A stretch of DNA of 64,000 bases from Luteibacter aegosomatis (GTDB taxonomy: Bacteria > Pseudomonadota > Gammaproteobacteria > Xanthomonadales > Rhodanobacteraceae). The translations under genes and the position numbers were made by a program. Shown here one piece after another: positions 16,565-60,087 of the stretch (position 1 is the first letter of the stretch; each line of letters opens with the position of its first letter). A model generated the notes under the pieces. It saw only the letters and a program-made list of their open reading frames with translations. It ran no database searches and was not told the origin of the DNA. The stretch is taken from contig NZ_CP095740.1 of assembly GCF_023078455.1 (NCBI RefSeq), positions 2,530,001 to 2,594,000 of the forward strand, written 5' to 3'.

Positions 16565-17452
16565 ATGAACGCTTCCACCCTCCCCGTCGTATTCCATCGC
16601 AGCGAACGGATCGACGGCCTGAAGATCGCCTACCGCGAAGCGGGCCCGAAAGACGCGCCCGTCGTGGTGTTGCTGCACGGTTTCCCGACGTCTTCGCATA
16701 TGTTCCGCCATCTCATGCCGTATCTGGCCGACGGCTACCGCGTGATCGCGCCGGACTATCCCGGTTACGGCCAGAGCGACGCTCCCGACCACACGAAGTA
16801 CGCCTATACGTTCGAGAACTTCGGCAACCTGGTTCGCACGCTGCTCGAGCGGCTCGGCGTGCAGAAGTACGCCATGTACGTCATGGACTATGGCGCGCCG
16901 GTGGGTTGGCAGCTGTTCCTGAAGCATCCGGAAAAGCTCACCGCCCTCATCGTGCAGAACGGCAACGCCTATGACGAAGGCCTCAAGGCCTTCTGGGACC
17001 CGATCAAGACGTACTGGGCCGACGGCGCCGAGAAGAGCCGCGACGCGCTGCGCTGGCTGGTGAAAGCGGACACCACGATCTTCCAGTACACCGACGGCGT
17101 GGACGATGTCACGCGCATCTCGCCCGACAACTGGGTGCACGACCAGGCGCTGCTGGATCGTCCCGGCAACGAGGACATCCAGATGGACGTGATGTACGAC
17201 TACCGCAACAACGTGCCGCTGTATCCGGAAGTGCAGCGCCTCTTCCGCGAACACCAGCCGCCGACCCTCATCACCTGGGGTGAGCGGGACACGATCTTCC
17301 CGGCCGACGGTGCGCATCCGTACAAGCGCGACCTGAAGGACCTGGAGTTCCACCTGTTCCCGACCGGACACTTCGCGCTGGAGGACAAGGGCGACGAGAT
17401 CATGCCGTTGATCCGCGGTTTCCTGGATCGGAAGATCGGCAAGAAGGCCTGA
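16565..17452 (+). CDS. Alpha/beta hydrolase, haloalkane-dehalogenase/epoxide-hydrolase-like
   Basis: A 295-residue alpha/beta hydrolase. The oxyanion motif LLHGFPTSSHMFR lies near residues 38-50. The nucleophile elbow is MDYGAPVG with Asp near residue 108, as in dehalogenases and epoxide hydrolases rather than Ser-type esterases. A WGERDTIFP segment (acid residue) and TGHFALED (catalytic His) complete the triad. The GGAGAATCCTC leader gives a ribosome binding site for the ATG at 16565. It probably shares a transcript with the PPOX-like gene. The substrate is unknown. Confidence 0.85.
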   Translation: MNASTLPVVFHRSERIDGLKIAYREAGPKDAPVVVLLHGFPTSSHMFRHLMPYLADGYRVIAPDYPGYGQSDAPDHTKYAYTFENFGNLVRTLLERLGVQKYAMYVMDYGAPVGWQLFLKHPEKLTALIVQNGNAYDEGLKAFWDPIKTYWADGAEKSRDALRWLVKADTTIFQYTDGVDDVTRISPDNWVHDQALLDRPGNEDIQMDVMYDYRNNVPLYPEVQRLFREHQPPTLITWGERDTIFPADGAHPYKRDLKDLEFHLFPTGHFALEDKGDEIMPLIRGFLDRKIGKKA

Positions 17453-17476
17453 GTGTCGTCGCACCCTCGTGAAACG

Positions 17477-17514
17477 AGGCGCCGGGTTCCTGCTTTCGCG
17501 GGAACCCGGCGCCT
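17477..17514 (+). terminator. Strong intergenic hairpin after the hydrolase gene
   Basis: A perfect 14-bp stem with GGCGCCGGGTTCC / GGAACCCGGCGCC and a 10-base loop lies 25 bp after the hydrolase stop codon. No long T-run follows. The sequence is close to the REP-like palindromes elsewhere in the window, so it may be a REP unit acting as a terminator. Confidence 0.65.
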
Positions 17515-17647
17515 TACGCACGGTTTCAGCGAAAGAAGCGATGCGGATATTCCGGACCGCCATGTGGATTTCGTTCTCCGCACCCCGTTCAAATCCACAC
17601 GTTCCTTGAGCTAGCCTTCCGAGTCACGGATTTACGAAGGCGACATC

Positions 17648-19462
17648 ATGAATTTCCACGCACGTTGCGTCCTGGCCATCGCACTAGCCACGGCATCCAC
17701 CGCCGACGCGTCGTCCATCGCGCCCTTGACCACGCCATGGACCGAAGAAGCCAGGACCGCACCGGTGCCGCTTCCCGACTATCCGCGCCCGCAGATGACC
17801 CGCGCCGCCTGGCTCAACCTCAACGGCACCTGGGATTTCATGGGTGGAAGCGCCGCCCCGAAACCCGACGGCCAACGAGCCGCGCCGCCGGGCTTTCCGG
17901 CAAGACACGCCACCATCAAGGTACCGTTCGCTCCCGAGTCGTACCTGTCCGGCGTGATGAAGAAGCAGCCGATCAACATGTGGTATCGGCGACACTTCGC
18001 CATTCCCGCGTCGTGGGGACAACGACCCGTGCTGCTGCACTTCGATGCGGTGTCCCACGAAGCGGTCGTCTACGTGAACGGTCATCTCGCCACCACCCAC
18101 CAGGGCGACTGGGATGCCTTCGAAGTGGACATCAGCCGATGGCTCCATCCCGGCGAGAACGAGCTCGTCGTCGGCGCGCGGGATACCCATGACGGCACGC
18201 ATTCCAGCGGCAAGGGCGCGTTGAAACGCGGCGACTACACCTTCACCTCGGGTATCTGGCAAACGGTGTGGCTCGAGCCCGTGCCGACTACGCACGTCGC
18301 GAGCCTGAAGATCACGCCCGACGTGGCGACGTCGACGGTAACCGTATCCGCGGCCATCCAGGGCGAGGCGGTGAGGCTCCGCGTGATCATGCTGTCGGAC
18401 GGCAAGGCCGTCGCCGAAGCCACGTCCGATGCGTCCAGGGCGGCCGAGCTGCACGTCGCGCATCCTCGGCTGTGGTCTCCCGACGATCCCCATCTCTACG
18501 ACCTGCAGGTGCAACTGCTGGATCACGAAGGCAAGGTACTCGACGAGGTCGGCAGCTACGTGGGCATGCGCTCGGTGGCCCTGGGCAAGGTCGACGGCCG
18601 GTTGCGCCCCCTGCTCAACGGCCGGTTCGTATTCCAGATGGGGCCGCTGGACCAGGGCTATTGGCCCGACGGCATCCACACCGCCCCCACCGACGCCGCG
18701 TTGAAATCCGACCTCGAGGTCATCAAGCGCCTGGGCTTCAACATGGTACGCAAGCACGCCAAGGTCGAACCGCAGCGCTGGTATTACTGGGCCGACCGGA
18801 TCGGCCTGCTGGTGTGGCAGGACATGCCGTCGATCTGGTATCCCGACGATCGTCCCGAGGTGCGCACGCAGTTCGAGCACGAATGGCAGCGGATCATCGA
18901 GCAGCACGGAAACTCACCGGCCATCGTCGCCTGGGTGCCCTTCAACGAAAACTGGGGCGCCTACGACGTGCCGCGCATCACCGCCTGGACAAGACGATTC
19001 GATCCCACGCGGCTTGTCGACGGCAATACCGGTTACAACAACGCCCCCGACTACCGAAAGGCCGCGGGCGACCCCGGCAACGGCGATTTCGACGACCTGC
19101 ACATCTACGTCGGTCCGGGCCATCCCCCCAAGCCGAGCGCCACGCGCGCGGCGGCGCTCGGCGAGTACGGCGGACTGGGCATGCTCGCACCCGGCCACAT
19201 GTGGCCGGGAAAACACGGATCGTACGAAATGGTCGCGGACAAGGAGGCCCTGACGAGGCGTTTCGAAGAGGTGCAGTCGGCGTTGATACCCCTGGTCGCG
19301 CACGAGGGCCTCGGCGCCGCCGTCTATACCCAGACCAGCGATGTCGAGCATGAGGTCAATGGCTTCCTGACGTACGACCGGCGCGTGGAAAAGATGGACT
19401 TCCGACGCGTGAAGGCCGCCAACGACGCCGTGTTCAAGGCCGCGAACCCACCCCGTCCATGA
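17648..19462 (+). CDS. Secreted glycoside hydrolase family 2 protein
   Basis: A 604-residue secreted GH2 enzyme. A Sec signal peptide ends near residue 21. It has the jelly-roll sugar-binding domain (WYRRHFAIP near 114, [23 protein letters not shown]), an immunoglobulin-like domain (about 220-320) and a TIM barrel. The catalytic acid/base is Glu in FNENWG near residue 433 and the nucleophile is Glu in GEYGG near 506. It is shorter than beta-galactosidases of the LacZ type and lacks their C-terminal domains, so beta-galactosidase, beta-glucuronidase or a related activity is possible. The 3' end overlaps the converging acyltransferase gene by 29 bp. Confidence 0.88.
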   Translation: MNFHARCVLAIALATASTADASSIAPLTTPWTEEARTAPVPLPDYPRPQMTRAAWLNLNGTWDFMGGSAAPKPDGQRAAPPGFPARHATIKVPFAPESYLSGVMKKQPINMWYRRHFAIPASWGQRPVLLHFDAVSHEAVVYVNGHLATTHQGDWDAFEVDISRWLHPGENELVVGARDTHDGTHSSGKGALKRGDYTFTSGIWQTVWLEPVPTTHVASLKITPDVATSTVTVSAAIQGEAVRLRVIMLSDGKAVAEATSDASRAAELHVAHPRLWSPDDPHLYDLQVQLLDHEGKVLDEVGSYVGMRSVALGKVDGRLRPLLNGRFVFQMGPLDQGYWPDGIHTAPTDAALKSDLEVIKRLGFNMVRKHAKVEPQRWYYWADRIGLLVWQDMPSIWYPDDRPEVRTQFEHEWQRIIEQHGNSPAIVAWVPFNENWGAYDVPRITAWTRRFDPTRLVDGNTGYNNAPDYRKAAGDPGNGDFDDLHIYVGPGHPPKPSATRAAALGEYGGLGMLAPGHMWPGKHGSYEMVADKEALTRRFEEVQSALIPLVAHEGLGAAVYTQTSDVEHEVNGFLTYDRRVEKMDFRRVKAANDAVFKAANPPRP

Positions 19463-20591
19463 CGGACACGGTTCGCCTTGCCCCGGCGTAACGCCCGCGA
19501 AGCGCGCGATTCAACGGGTCGCCGTAGAAACGGGCCACGACCCATGCGAACGCCGCCGACAGCACGACGAACAGCAGCAGCATCGGCAGCTTCACCTCGT
19601 GTGGCATGGCGGCCTTCGGCACCCACGCCTGCATGACGCCGAGTACGACGATGTGGAAGAGGTACAGCTCGTAGCTGTGCGAGCCCAGCCAGGCCAGGGG
19701 TGCGGCCGCCCACCTGGCCACGCTCCCGGTGGGAAGACGGTGGACCATCACGAGGAATACCGCCGTGGCGACGCCGAGCTGCGTGGCACCCCAGGCCTCG
19801 TGGCCGCCGATGCCCCGCATGTAGATCCAGCCCATGGCGACCACCGACACCAGCGCGAGCATCCGCCGCAGGGGGGCGGGGAGCACGACGTTCCCGGCCA
19901 CGGCAGCCGCCAGGCAACCGTAGACCAGCATGTCGACGCAGGCCAGGTTGCCATACATGAAATACAGCTCGTCATCGCTGTGCATGCCGCGATAGACGGG
20001 CCCCACCACCACGCAGACCGCAGCCAGGGCCAGTCGCGCCCAGCGCTTTTGCACGGTCACCAGCACCAGCGGATAGAGCAGATAGAACACCTCTTCCACC
20101 GACAGCGACCAGTAGATGTTCATCGCGTAGTTGAAGTACCCCACGCGCTCCATGAGGATGTTGTGCCAGAACGTCAGCACGGAAAGGTTGCCGACGACGA
20201 AGAATCCGTTGCCGAAATCGGTATGCCGGTTGGCGTTGACGAAACACCGCAGGCCGGCCAATCCCAGCACGGTGATGATCGCCAGGGCCAGCACCACCGA
20301 GGGATACAGCCGGAACAGGCGCAGCTTGTAGAAATGGATCACGTCGGTGCCGGCCGGCGACCCGTAGCGACGCAGGATGTTCGAGGTGATCAGGAACCCG
20401 GAGATCACGAAGAAGACCGATACGCCGTAGTTCCCGTTGAAGAAGATCGTCTTCAACGTGTCGACCGGCAACCAATCGTTCAGCGGGCTGTCGTGAAGGC
20501 GATAGGCCAGCGAGTAGTGGAGCAGCATCACCAGCAGAATGCAGATGCCGCGCAATAGGTCGACGTGGACGTTACGATCGCGGTCAAGCAC
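19434..20591 (-). CDS. Acyltransferase family 3 (OafA-like) membrane protein
   Basis: A 385-residue integral membrane acyltransferase with about ten hydrophobic helices. The family N-terminal pattern [19 protein letters not shown] lies near residues 9-27, including the conserved His of the first helix, and [18 protein letters not shown] follows near 66-83. Such proteins O-acylate surface polysaccharides or small molecules. The GTG at 20591 is chosen: the frame stays open upstream for 30 more codons, but that stretch runs into the REP-like repeat at 20643-20694 and looks non-coding. It converges on the GH2 gene with a 29-bp overlap. No operon partner is evident. Confidence 0.85.
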   Translation of the reverse strand: MLDRDRNVHVDLLRGICILLVMLLHYSLAYRLHDSPLNDWLPVDTLKTIFFNGNYGVSVFFVISGFLITSNILRRYGSPAGTDVIHFYKLRLFRLYPSVVLALAIITVLGLAGLRCFVNANRHTDFGNGFFVVGNLSVLTFWHNILMERVGYFNYAMNIYWSLSVEEVFYLLYPLVLVTVQKRWARLALAAVCVVVGPVYRGMHSDDELYFMYGNLACVDMLVYGCLAAAVAGNVVLPAPLRRMLALVSVVAMGWIYMRGIGGHEAWGATQLGVATAVFLVMVHRLPTGSVARWAAAPLAWLGSHSYELYLFHIVVLGVMQAWVPKAAMPHEVKLPMLLLFVVLSAAFAWVVARFYGDPLNRALRGRYAGARRTVSVMDGVGSRP

Positions 20592-20642
20592 GTTCGGACC
20601 CGTGTGGCGGCAAGGTGAAGAGCGGTCTCGTGGCCGTAGGCG

Positions 20643-20694
20643 CCGGCCTGCGCCGGGTCGAGGATAAACGAAACGTCGCACCGGCGCAGGCCGG
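20643..20694. repeat. Inverted pair of REP-like palindromes
   Basis: CCGGCCTGCGCCGG (20643-20656) and its exact reverse complement CCGGCGCAGGCCGG (20681-20694) are separated by 24 bp. They lie between the acyltransferase start and the end of the serine hydrolase gene. The same core appears in the hairpin at 14541-14555 and in two linkers of the megasynthase gene. Confidence 0.7.
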
Positions 20695-20735
20695 TGACTA
20701 CGGCGAAACGGACGGCGTTTGCGTCGAGGCCCTCG

Positions 20736-21905
20736 TCAGCGCACGGGCAGGAGCTTCAGGTCGCCGTATTCCCACGCCCAGGGAACGCCCACCTCGCCCA
20801 GCACGGCATGGACGATGCGGGGAAACCCCGCCTCCGCACGCACGTCGTTGCTCAACACCACCACGCAGCGTTGGCCACGCTCGACGCACACCCACACGTT
20901 TCCCGTCGAATCGTTGTGGCCGGTCTTGAAGAAGCCCGGGCCCTGCGGTCCCTCGAAATGGACCACGCCGATACCCGCGCCCAGCCCGGGCACGCGATCG
21001 GCGACGGGCAAGTCCGGCTGCAGGGTCGGGAACTGCGACTTCGTGGCGATCGGCGCCTGCGAGCGGACCATCTCGGCGCGGGATGCCGCACTCAGCCCCT
21101 GCCCGCGCACCACGGCCGCCGCCAGACGCGCCATGTCGGCGATGGTCGTGTCCATGGAACCGGCCGCCCGGGTCTTCGAACGCTCGTCGTGGGGCTCCGT
21201 CTTGCCGTCGAGGGTCCATCCGTCGGCGAGGTTACCGGCGAAATCGGCACGCCACATCATGGAGGTGCGTTTCATGCCCAGCGGGGCGAACACCCGTTTG
21301 CGCATCTCGTCGCCGACGTCGAGGCCCAGGCCCTTTTCGAGAACGAACTGCATCAGGATGATGCCGTCGCCGGAATAGCTGTAACGGGTGCCGGGATCGA
21401 AATGGATATGGAGCTTGTGGTCGGGCTCGAGAAAACCGAAGTTCGCGAAGCCGCTGCGATGGCTGAGCAGGATGCGCGGGGTGAGCTTCCGCCACCGCTC
21501 GTCACCTTTCAGGGCGCTGTAGTCGGCATAACGGTCCTCGATGTCGTCACCGACGTAATCGGGAAGCGGCCTGGGCAGGTACGTGGCGATCGAGCGGTCC
21601 AGATCGACGCGTTTTTCGTCGACCAGTTGCATCACCGTATAGGCGAAGACGGCCTTGGTCAGGCTCGCTCCGTACATGATCGTGTCGGTGGTCAGCGGCT
21701 CGCCCTTGGCGTTCCGCTTGCCGTACGCCTGAACGTCGAGGACCTTGCCCCCGTCGATGACGGCCACCGCCATGCCCTGGGCGCCGGTGTCGCGCATCAC
21801 CTCCTTCACCGTGCGGGAGAGCTCGGCATCGGGAGGCGCCGCCGATACCGGTGCCATCCCGGCCCAAGCAGCCATCGTCGCCATCGCGAGAAACGTCGAG
21901 CGCAT
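20736..21905 (-). CDS. Secreted serine hydrolase of the beta-lactamase (class C)/D-aminopeptidase fold
   Basis: A 389-residue exported enzyme with a Sec signal peptide ending near residue 22 (VSA/AP). Family motifs are SLTK near residue 81 (nucleophile Ser and Lys), YSG in RYSYSGDG near residue 180 and a GHNDSTGN motif near the third conserved site. Proteins of this group include esterases, D-peptidases and class C beta-lactamases; the YSG form suggests an esterase or peptidase rather than a true AmpC. It lies 109 bp downstream of the last gene of the PKS operon in the same orientation, so it may contribute to product maturation or self-protection. That link is speculative. Confidence 0.85.
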   Translation of the reverse strand: MRSTFLAMATMAAWAGMAPVSAAPPDAELSRTVKEVMRDTGAQGMAVAVIDGGKVLDVQAYGKRNAKGEPLTTDTIMYGASLTKAVFAYTVMQLVDEKRVDLDRSIATYLPRPLPDYVGDDIEDRYADYSALKGDERWRKLTPRILLSHRSGFANFGFLEPDHKLHIHFDPGTRYSYSGDGIILMQFVLEKGLGLDVGDEMRKRVFAPLGMKRTSMMWRADFAGNLADGWTLDGKTEPHDERSKTRAAGSMDTTIADMARLAAAVVRGQGLSAASRAEMVRSQAPIATKSQFPTLQPDLPVADRVPGLGAGIGVVHFEGPQGPGFFKTGHNDSTGNVWVCVERGQRCVVVLSNDVRAEAGFPRIVHAVLGEVGVPWAWEYGDLKLLPVR

Positions 21906-22014
21906 TCGCCAGTCCTCCGCATCGCTGTGTGGGAATCGTAGGATTTCACGATGCTCGCGGACAAGCCAACTAACGGCAGGGCCTCGGCGAGCAACGGAAG
22001 GTCGAAGGTGGCCT

Positions 22015-22698
22015 TCACCACCGGAAGCTGGTGACCACCGTCGCTTCGTTCAGTGCCGCGTATCCCATCGCGACCTCCATACCCGTCGGTAACGACGACG
22101 CCAGAGGCTCCGCCACCCGCGCGTAAAGCCTGTCCTCATCGCCGCCCACGATCTTCAATGCCGTGAACTCGAAGATCCGCCCTACCGTCGCCGCGGTGGC
22201 CTTGTAGAAACTCTCCTTCGCCGAGAAGGCCACGGTCAGGGCCATCGGCCCTCCGATGCGTCGGGCGAGATCGTCCAGTACCCGGTGCTCGTCTTCGTCC
22301 ACCACCGATTGCACGATGGCCGTCAGCGCGCTTTCCGACGCGACGTTTTCGATGTCGATCCCCACGCCACGCACGCCGCGGTCGGGCATGGCGACGGCGG
22401 CCGCCATGCCCGACGCGTGCGTGATGCTGCCGGTGAACCCGGAGGGCCACGACGGCGCGCGATTTACGCCGATAGCCACGTCGTGCACGTCGGCGCCCGC
22501 CTCGCGCAGCGCGGCGACCGCCACGCGCCGGCCGGCGAGGTACTCGGCGCGACGCTTGGCCACGCTGCGCTCCACCGACGGCGGACAGGCGATACCGTGG
22601 CGGGCGAAGTCCTCGACGCCGCCCTCGGGGAGGTCGAATTCCAGCAGGAACGCGTCGGGCCATCCGCCGGGATGTCCCGCGAGCGACAGGCGCCTCAA
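22015..22698 (-). CDS. 4'-phosphopantetheinyl transferase (EntD/Sfp type)
   Basis: A 227-residue enzyme that transfers phosphopantetheine from CoA to the Ser of carrier proteins. The family motifs are present: SITHAS near residue 101, GVGIDIE near 124 with the magnesium-binding acidic residues, and FSAKESFYKA near 172. It is the last gene of the biosynthetic operon and must activate the ten carrier domains of the megasynthase. No ATG or GTG exists at a sensible place; the best start is a TTG at 22698 that overlaps the MATE stop codon (TTGA), copying the four-base overlaps upstream. No clear ribosome binding site is visible, so translation probably depends on coupling. Confidence 0.88.
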   Translation of the reverse strand: MRRLSLAGHPGGWPDAFLLEFDLPEGGVEDFARHGIACPPSVERSVAKRRAEYLAGRRVAVAALREAGADVHDVAIGVNRAPSWPSGFTGSITHASGMAAAVAMPDRGVRGVGIDIENVASESALTAIVQSVVDEDEHRVLDDLARRIGGPMALTVAFSAKESFYKATAATVGRIFEFTALKIVGGDEDRLYARVAEPLASSLPTGMEVAMGYAALNEATVVTSFRW

Positions 22699-24086
22699 GC
22701 GGCCGCCCGGGCGAGCACGATCTCGTTCTGTCGCCGCCTCACCGCCAGCCAGATGCGCCAGAAATACAACAGGCCGATGGCCGCCTCGAAGCTGGAACCG
22801 ATCACCCAGGCGGTCGGAAGGTAGTCCGCGTCGCCCACGTGGGCCTGGTTCATCAGGTAGATCGTCGGAATGCTCATCAGCCACATCAGCACGAAGCGTA
22901 CGCCGAACACGAAGCGCGTGATCCCGAAACTCTCCAGCACGGCCTGCCCGGTCATCGAGAACACGAACGCCAGCGAATACGTCCACAGCACCTTCGCCGT
23001 GGCGACGGAGGCATGATGGATTTCCTCCGGCTTCCCCGCAAGGCCGAAGGGGCCGAGCAGGACATCCGGCGTGACGATCTGGAAGCATGCCGTGACGGCG
23101 ACGTACGCCAGCTCGATCGCCAGCGACACGAGAATGATCCGCGGTACCTGGTCGAAATCGCCCTTGCCCAGCGCGTTGCCGCACAGCACGCTGCAACCGA
23201 TCCCCAGGCCCAGCAGGGGAATGACGCCCAGGTAGCTCACCGTGAGGTTGACGTTGTTGGCGGCCAGCGCGATCGCTCCCAGTCCCGCCATCACCCAGAT
23301 GAAGATGGCGTTGCCGAAGTTGGCCACGCCTGCGGTCACGCCCAGGGCAAACCCTTTCCTGAGGCGCGGCATCACCTCCGGCAGGCGAACGCCCTTGTCG
23401 AACACCACCCGGCGAAAGTCCGCCCAGACCTCGGCCGGCGTGTAGCGGAGGTAGCAGGCCGTGATGGCCAGCGTACCGGCCAGGGTGCCCAGGGCCGAAC
23501 CGCGCATGCCCAGTTCCGGCAGGCCGAACCGGCCGAACACCAGGCCGATGGTCATCACGATGCCCACGGCCTGGCCGATCAATCCCGCCACCAGGGTGAT
23601 GCGGGTCTTGCCGATGCCGTTGAAGTACGACGACAGCGCCATGTTGAACGTCATGCCCGCGCCGAAGAAGGCCGACCAGAACAGGAACTGCGATTCCAGC
23701 CGCGTGAGCGCGGGAGGCCGGCTGCTCAACGAAGGGATCGTTTCCATCAGCGGAGCCAGCAGCAGCATGGCCGCGGCGAGCACGAGCCCTATCGCGATGC
23801 CGATCGCGGCCTGGTAGGCCGCGTCCCCGTGCCCGGAACGACCGAAGGCCTGCGCCACGCACGAGCGGGAGAAGCCGACCACGGCCACGAAGAAGCCGAC
23901 GATCGCCATGGCCGTGTACACCGCCGGTCCCGACGCCGCCAGCGTGTCGCTCGAATACCTCGCCAGGCAGATGCGGTCCACGAGCATCAGCACGAGGTTG
24001 CCGATCATCGACCCCATCAGGGGCAACGAGACGTCGAGGATCCGCCGCGCGATGGCGAGGTTCGATGGCGTGCCCGGCGGATTCAC
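22695..24086 (-). CDS. MATE-family efflux transporter
   Basis: A 463-residue inner-membrane transporter with about 12 hydrophobic helices in two related halves. The N-terminal RRILDVSLPLMGSMIGNLVLMLVDRICLARYSS segment, the SRSCVAQAFG segment and the second-half LGIGCSVLCGNALGKGD match MATE multidrug/sodium antiporters. The GTG start at 24086 overlaps the P450 stop codon (GTGA) and fixes the start. The operon position predicts export of the polyketide-peptide product and self-resistance. The family drives export with sodium or protons; which one applies here is not readable. Confidence 0.88.
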   Translation of the reverse strand: MNPPGTPSNLAIARRILDVSLPLMGSMIGNLVLMLVDRICLARYSSDTLAASGPAVYTAMAIVGFFVAVVGFSRSCVAQAFGRSGHGDAAYQAAIGIAIGLVLAAAMLLLAPLMETIPSLSSRPPALTRLESQFLFWSAFFGAGMTFNMALSSYFNGIGKTRITLVAGLIGQAVGIVMTIGLVFGRFGLPELGMRGSALGTLAGTLAITACYLRYTPAEVWADFRRVVFDKGVRLPEVMPRLRKGFALGVTAGVANFGNAIFIWVMAGLGAIALAANNVNLTVSYLGVIPLLGLGIGCSVLCGNALGKGDFDQVPRIILVSLAIELAYVAVTACFQIVTPDVLLGPFGLAGKPEEIHHASVATAKVLWTYSLAFVFSMTGQAVLESFGITRFVFGVRFVLMWLMSIPTIYLMNQAHVGDADYLPTAWVIGSSFEAAIGLLYFWRIWLAVRRRQNEIVLARAAA

Positions 24087-25522
24087 CGGCGCACCCTCGG
24101 CTTCAGCCGCACCGGCAGCGAACTGGGCGCCATGAAGAAGTTCAGCACCTCCTTCGGCGGCGGCGCCTTGGCATCCAGCTCGAGGTCGAAATTGCGCACG
24201 ATCATCGCGACCACCATCTTGATCTCCGTCAGGGCGAGAAAACGGCCAGGACACAGGCGCGAACCTCCCCCGAAGGGAAACAGCTTGCGAGACGGATCCT
24301 CTTCCCGCTTCGGCCGCTGCCCGGGAATCCAGCGTTCGGGGCGAAACGCCTCGCGATCGGGAAACTGCGCCTCGTCCAGGCCTTCGCCTGCGGTGGCGAC
24401 GATGACGGTGGTGTTCTTCGGGATGAAGGTATCGGCGACCACGCAATCGGCGTTGGCGGTCAAACCGACGTAAGGCGCCACCGAACGCAGGCGCTGCGTT
24501 TCGCTGTGCGCCGCCTCGAGATAGGTGAACAGCTTCATCCGCTCCCAGTCGCGCGGAAGCGTGTCCCCGTCCAGCACCGCGTCCACCTCGGCGCGCAGGG
24601 CGGCGGCCGCTTGGGGGTTCTGCGCCAGTAGGTGGATCATCCAGGCGATGGAATTGGCGGTGGTGTCCTCGCCGCCGATCACGCTGAGGATGGCGTTGCT
24701 CACCAGCTCCTCGTCGGTGAAGCCCGATTCGGGATCGTCGGCGGCCACGATCATCGCTTCGAGCATGTTGCCCGGCTTGCGCTGGCGATCCATGCGCTCG
24801 CGCGTATCGCGGATGAACTCCTTCACCTTCGCCTCGATGTCGGCCGACGAGCGTTCGGCGGCACGGTCCACCGGCAGCCTGAAATACCGCCAATACGGAA
24901 ACGCCGCGGTGGTGCGCTGTCCCAGGCGAAGGAAGATGGCATCGATGTCGCGTTGCAGCGGATCGCCTTCGTGGTTCACCGCGTCGATGTCGTGTCCCAT
25001 CGCGAGCCCCACGATGATGTCCAGCGCCATCGCCTTGAGCTCGCGCTTGAGGTCCACCGCCTTGCCTTCCGCCAGCATGGCCGCCCAACGGTCGAACATC
25101 CGTTCGGTCATCGCGATCATGGTGGGGAAAAAATTGCGGATCACTTCTACGTTGAGCCCGCTCATCACCAGCTTGCGCTGCTTGCGCCATGCCTCGCCCT
25201 CGGCGGTGATGACGCCGCCGACGTTCAGTTCGCTCATCACCTGCTTCAGGCCGCCGGCCCGGCGGAAGCCATCCGGCCTCTCGCGCAGCAGCGAATGGAC
25301 GGTGGCTGCGTCGGAGACGATCACGAGGGGATGGCCGAATACCTCCAGCCGGAACATGGGGCCGTGTTCGCGCACCCAGGCAGTGAACTTCTGGTGCATC
25401 TGGCGCCCGGCCAGTTGCAGCGCGTTGCCCGCGTAGGGATGGCCTTTCGGGCACGGCAAGTCGGCGACGGTGCGCGAGTACCGCGGGGCGACCGGGGCGT
25501 CGGCGACGAGGGTGTCGTTCAT
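24083..25522 (-). CDS. Cytochrome P450, tailoring enzyme
   Basis: A 479-residue soluble P450. The I-helix oxygen-binding motif GGEDTT lies near residue 285, the ExxR motif (ETQR) near 340 and the heme-ligand loop FPFGGGSRLCPGR with Cys424. The C-terminal part after the Cys is typical. It would hydroxylate or epoxidise the polyketide-peptide or a carrier-bound intermediate. The start at 25522 follows an ideal GGAGG site six bases upstream; two earlier in-frame ATGs (25540 and 25534) exist, the first overlapping the stop codon of the megasynthase. Translation is therefore coupled to the PKS gene. No redox partner gene is in the window. Confidence 0.9.
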   Translation of the reverse strand: MNDTLVADAPVAPRYSRTVADLPCPKGHPYAGNALQLAGRQMHQKFTAWVREHGPMFRLEVFGHPLVIVSDAATVHSLLRERPDGFRRAGGLKQVMSELNVGGVITAEGEAWRKQRKLVMSGLNVEVIRNFFPTMIAMTERMFDRWAAMLAEGKAVDLKRELKAMALDIIVGLAMGHDIDAVNHEGDPLQRDIDAIFLRLGQRTTAAFPYWRYFRLPVDRAAERSSADIEAKVKEFIRDTRERMDRQRKPGNMLEAMIVAADDPESGFTDEELVSNAILSVIGGEDTTANSIAWMIHLLAQNPQAAAALRAEVDAVLDGDTLPRDWERMKLFTYLEAAHSETQRLRSVAPYVGLTANADCVVADTFIPKNTTVIVATAGEGLDEAQFPDREAFRPERWIPGQRPKREEDPSRKLFPFGGGSRLCPGRFLALTEIKMVVAMIVRNFDLELDAKAPPPKEVLNFFMAPSSLPVRLKPRVRR

Positions 25523-25536
25523 GGTGTCCTCCATGC

Positions 25537-60057
<34,521 letters not shown>

Positions 60058-60087
60058 GCGCTTGCCTGCCCTTTGAATGCCCTGTAC

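Noticed and set aside
20592..20681. Thirty extra N-terminal residues of the acyltransferase
   Set aside because: They are encoded by the REP-like repeat and its surroundings; the acyltransferase fold begins right after the GTG at 20591.
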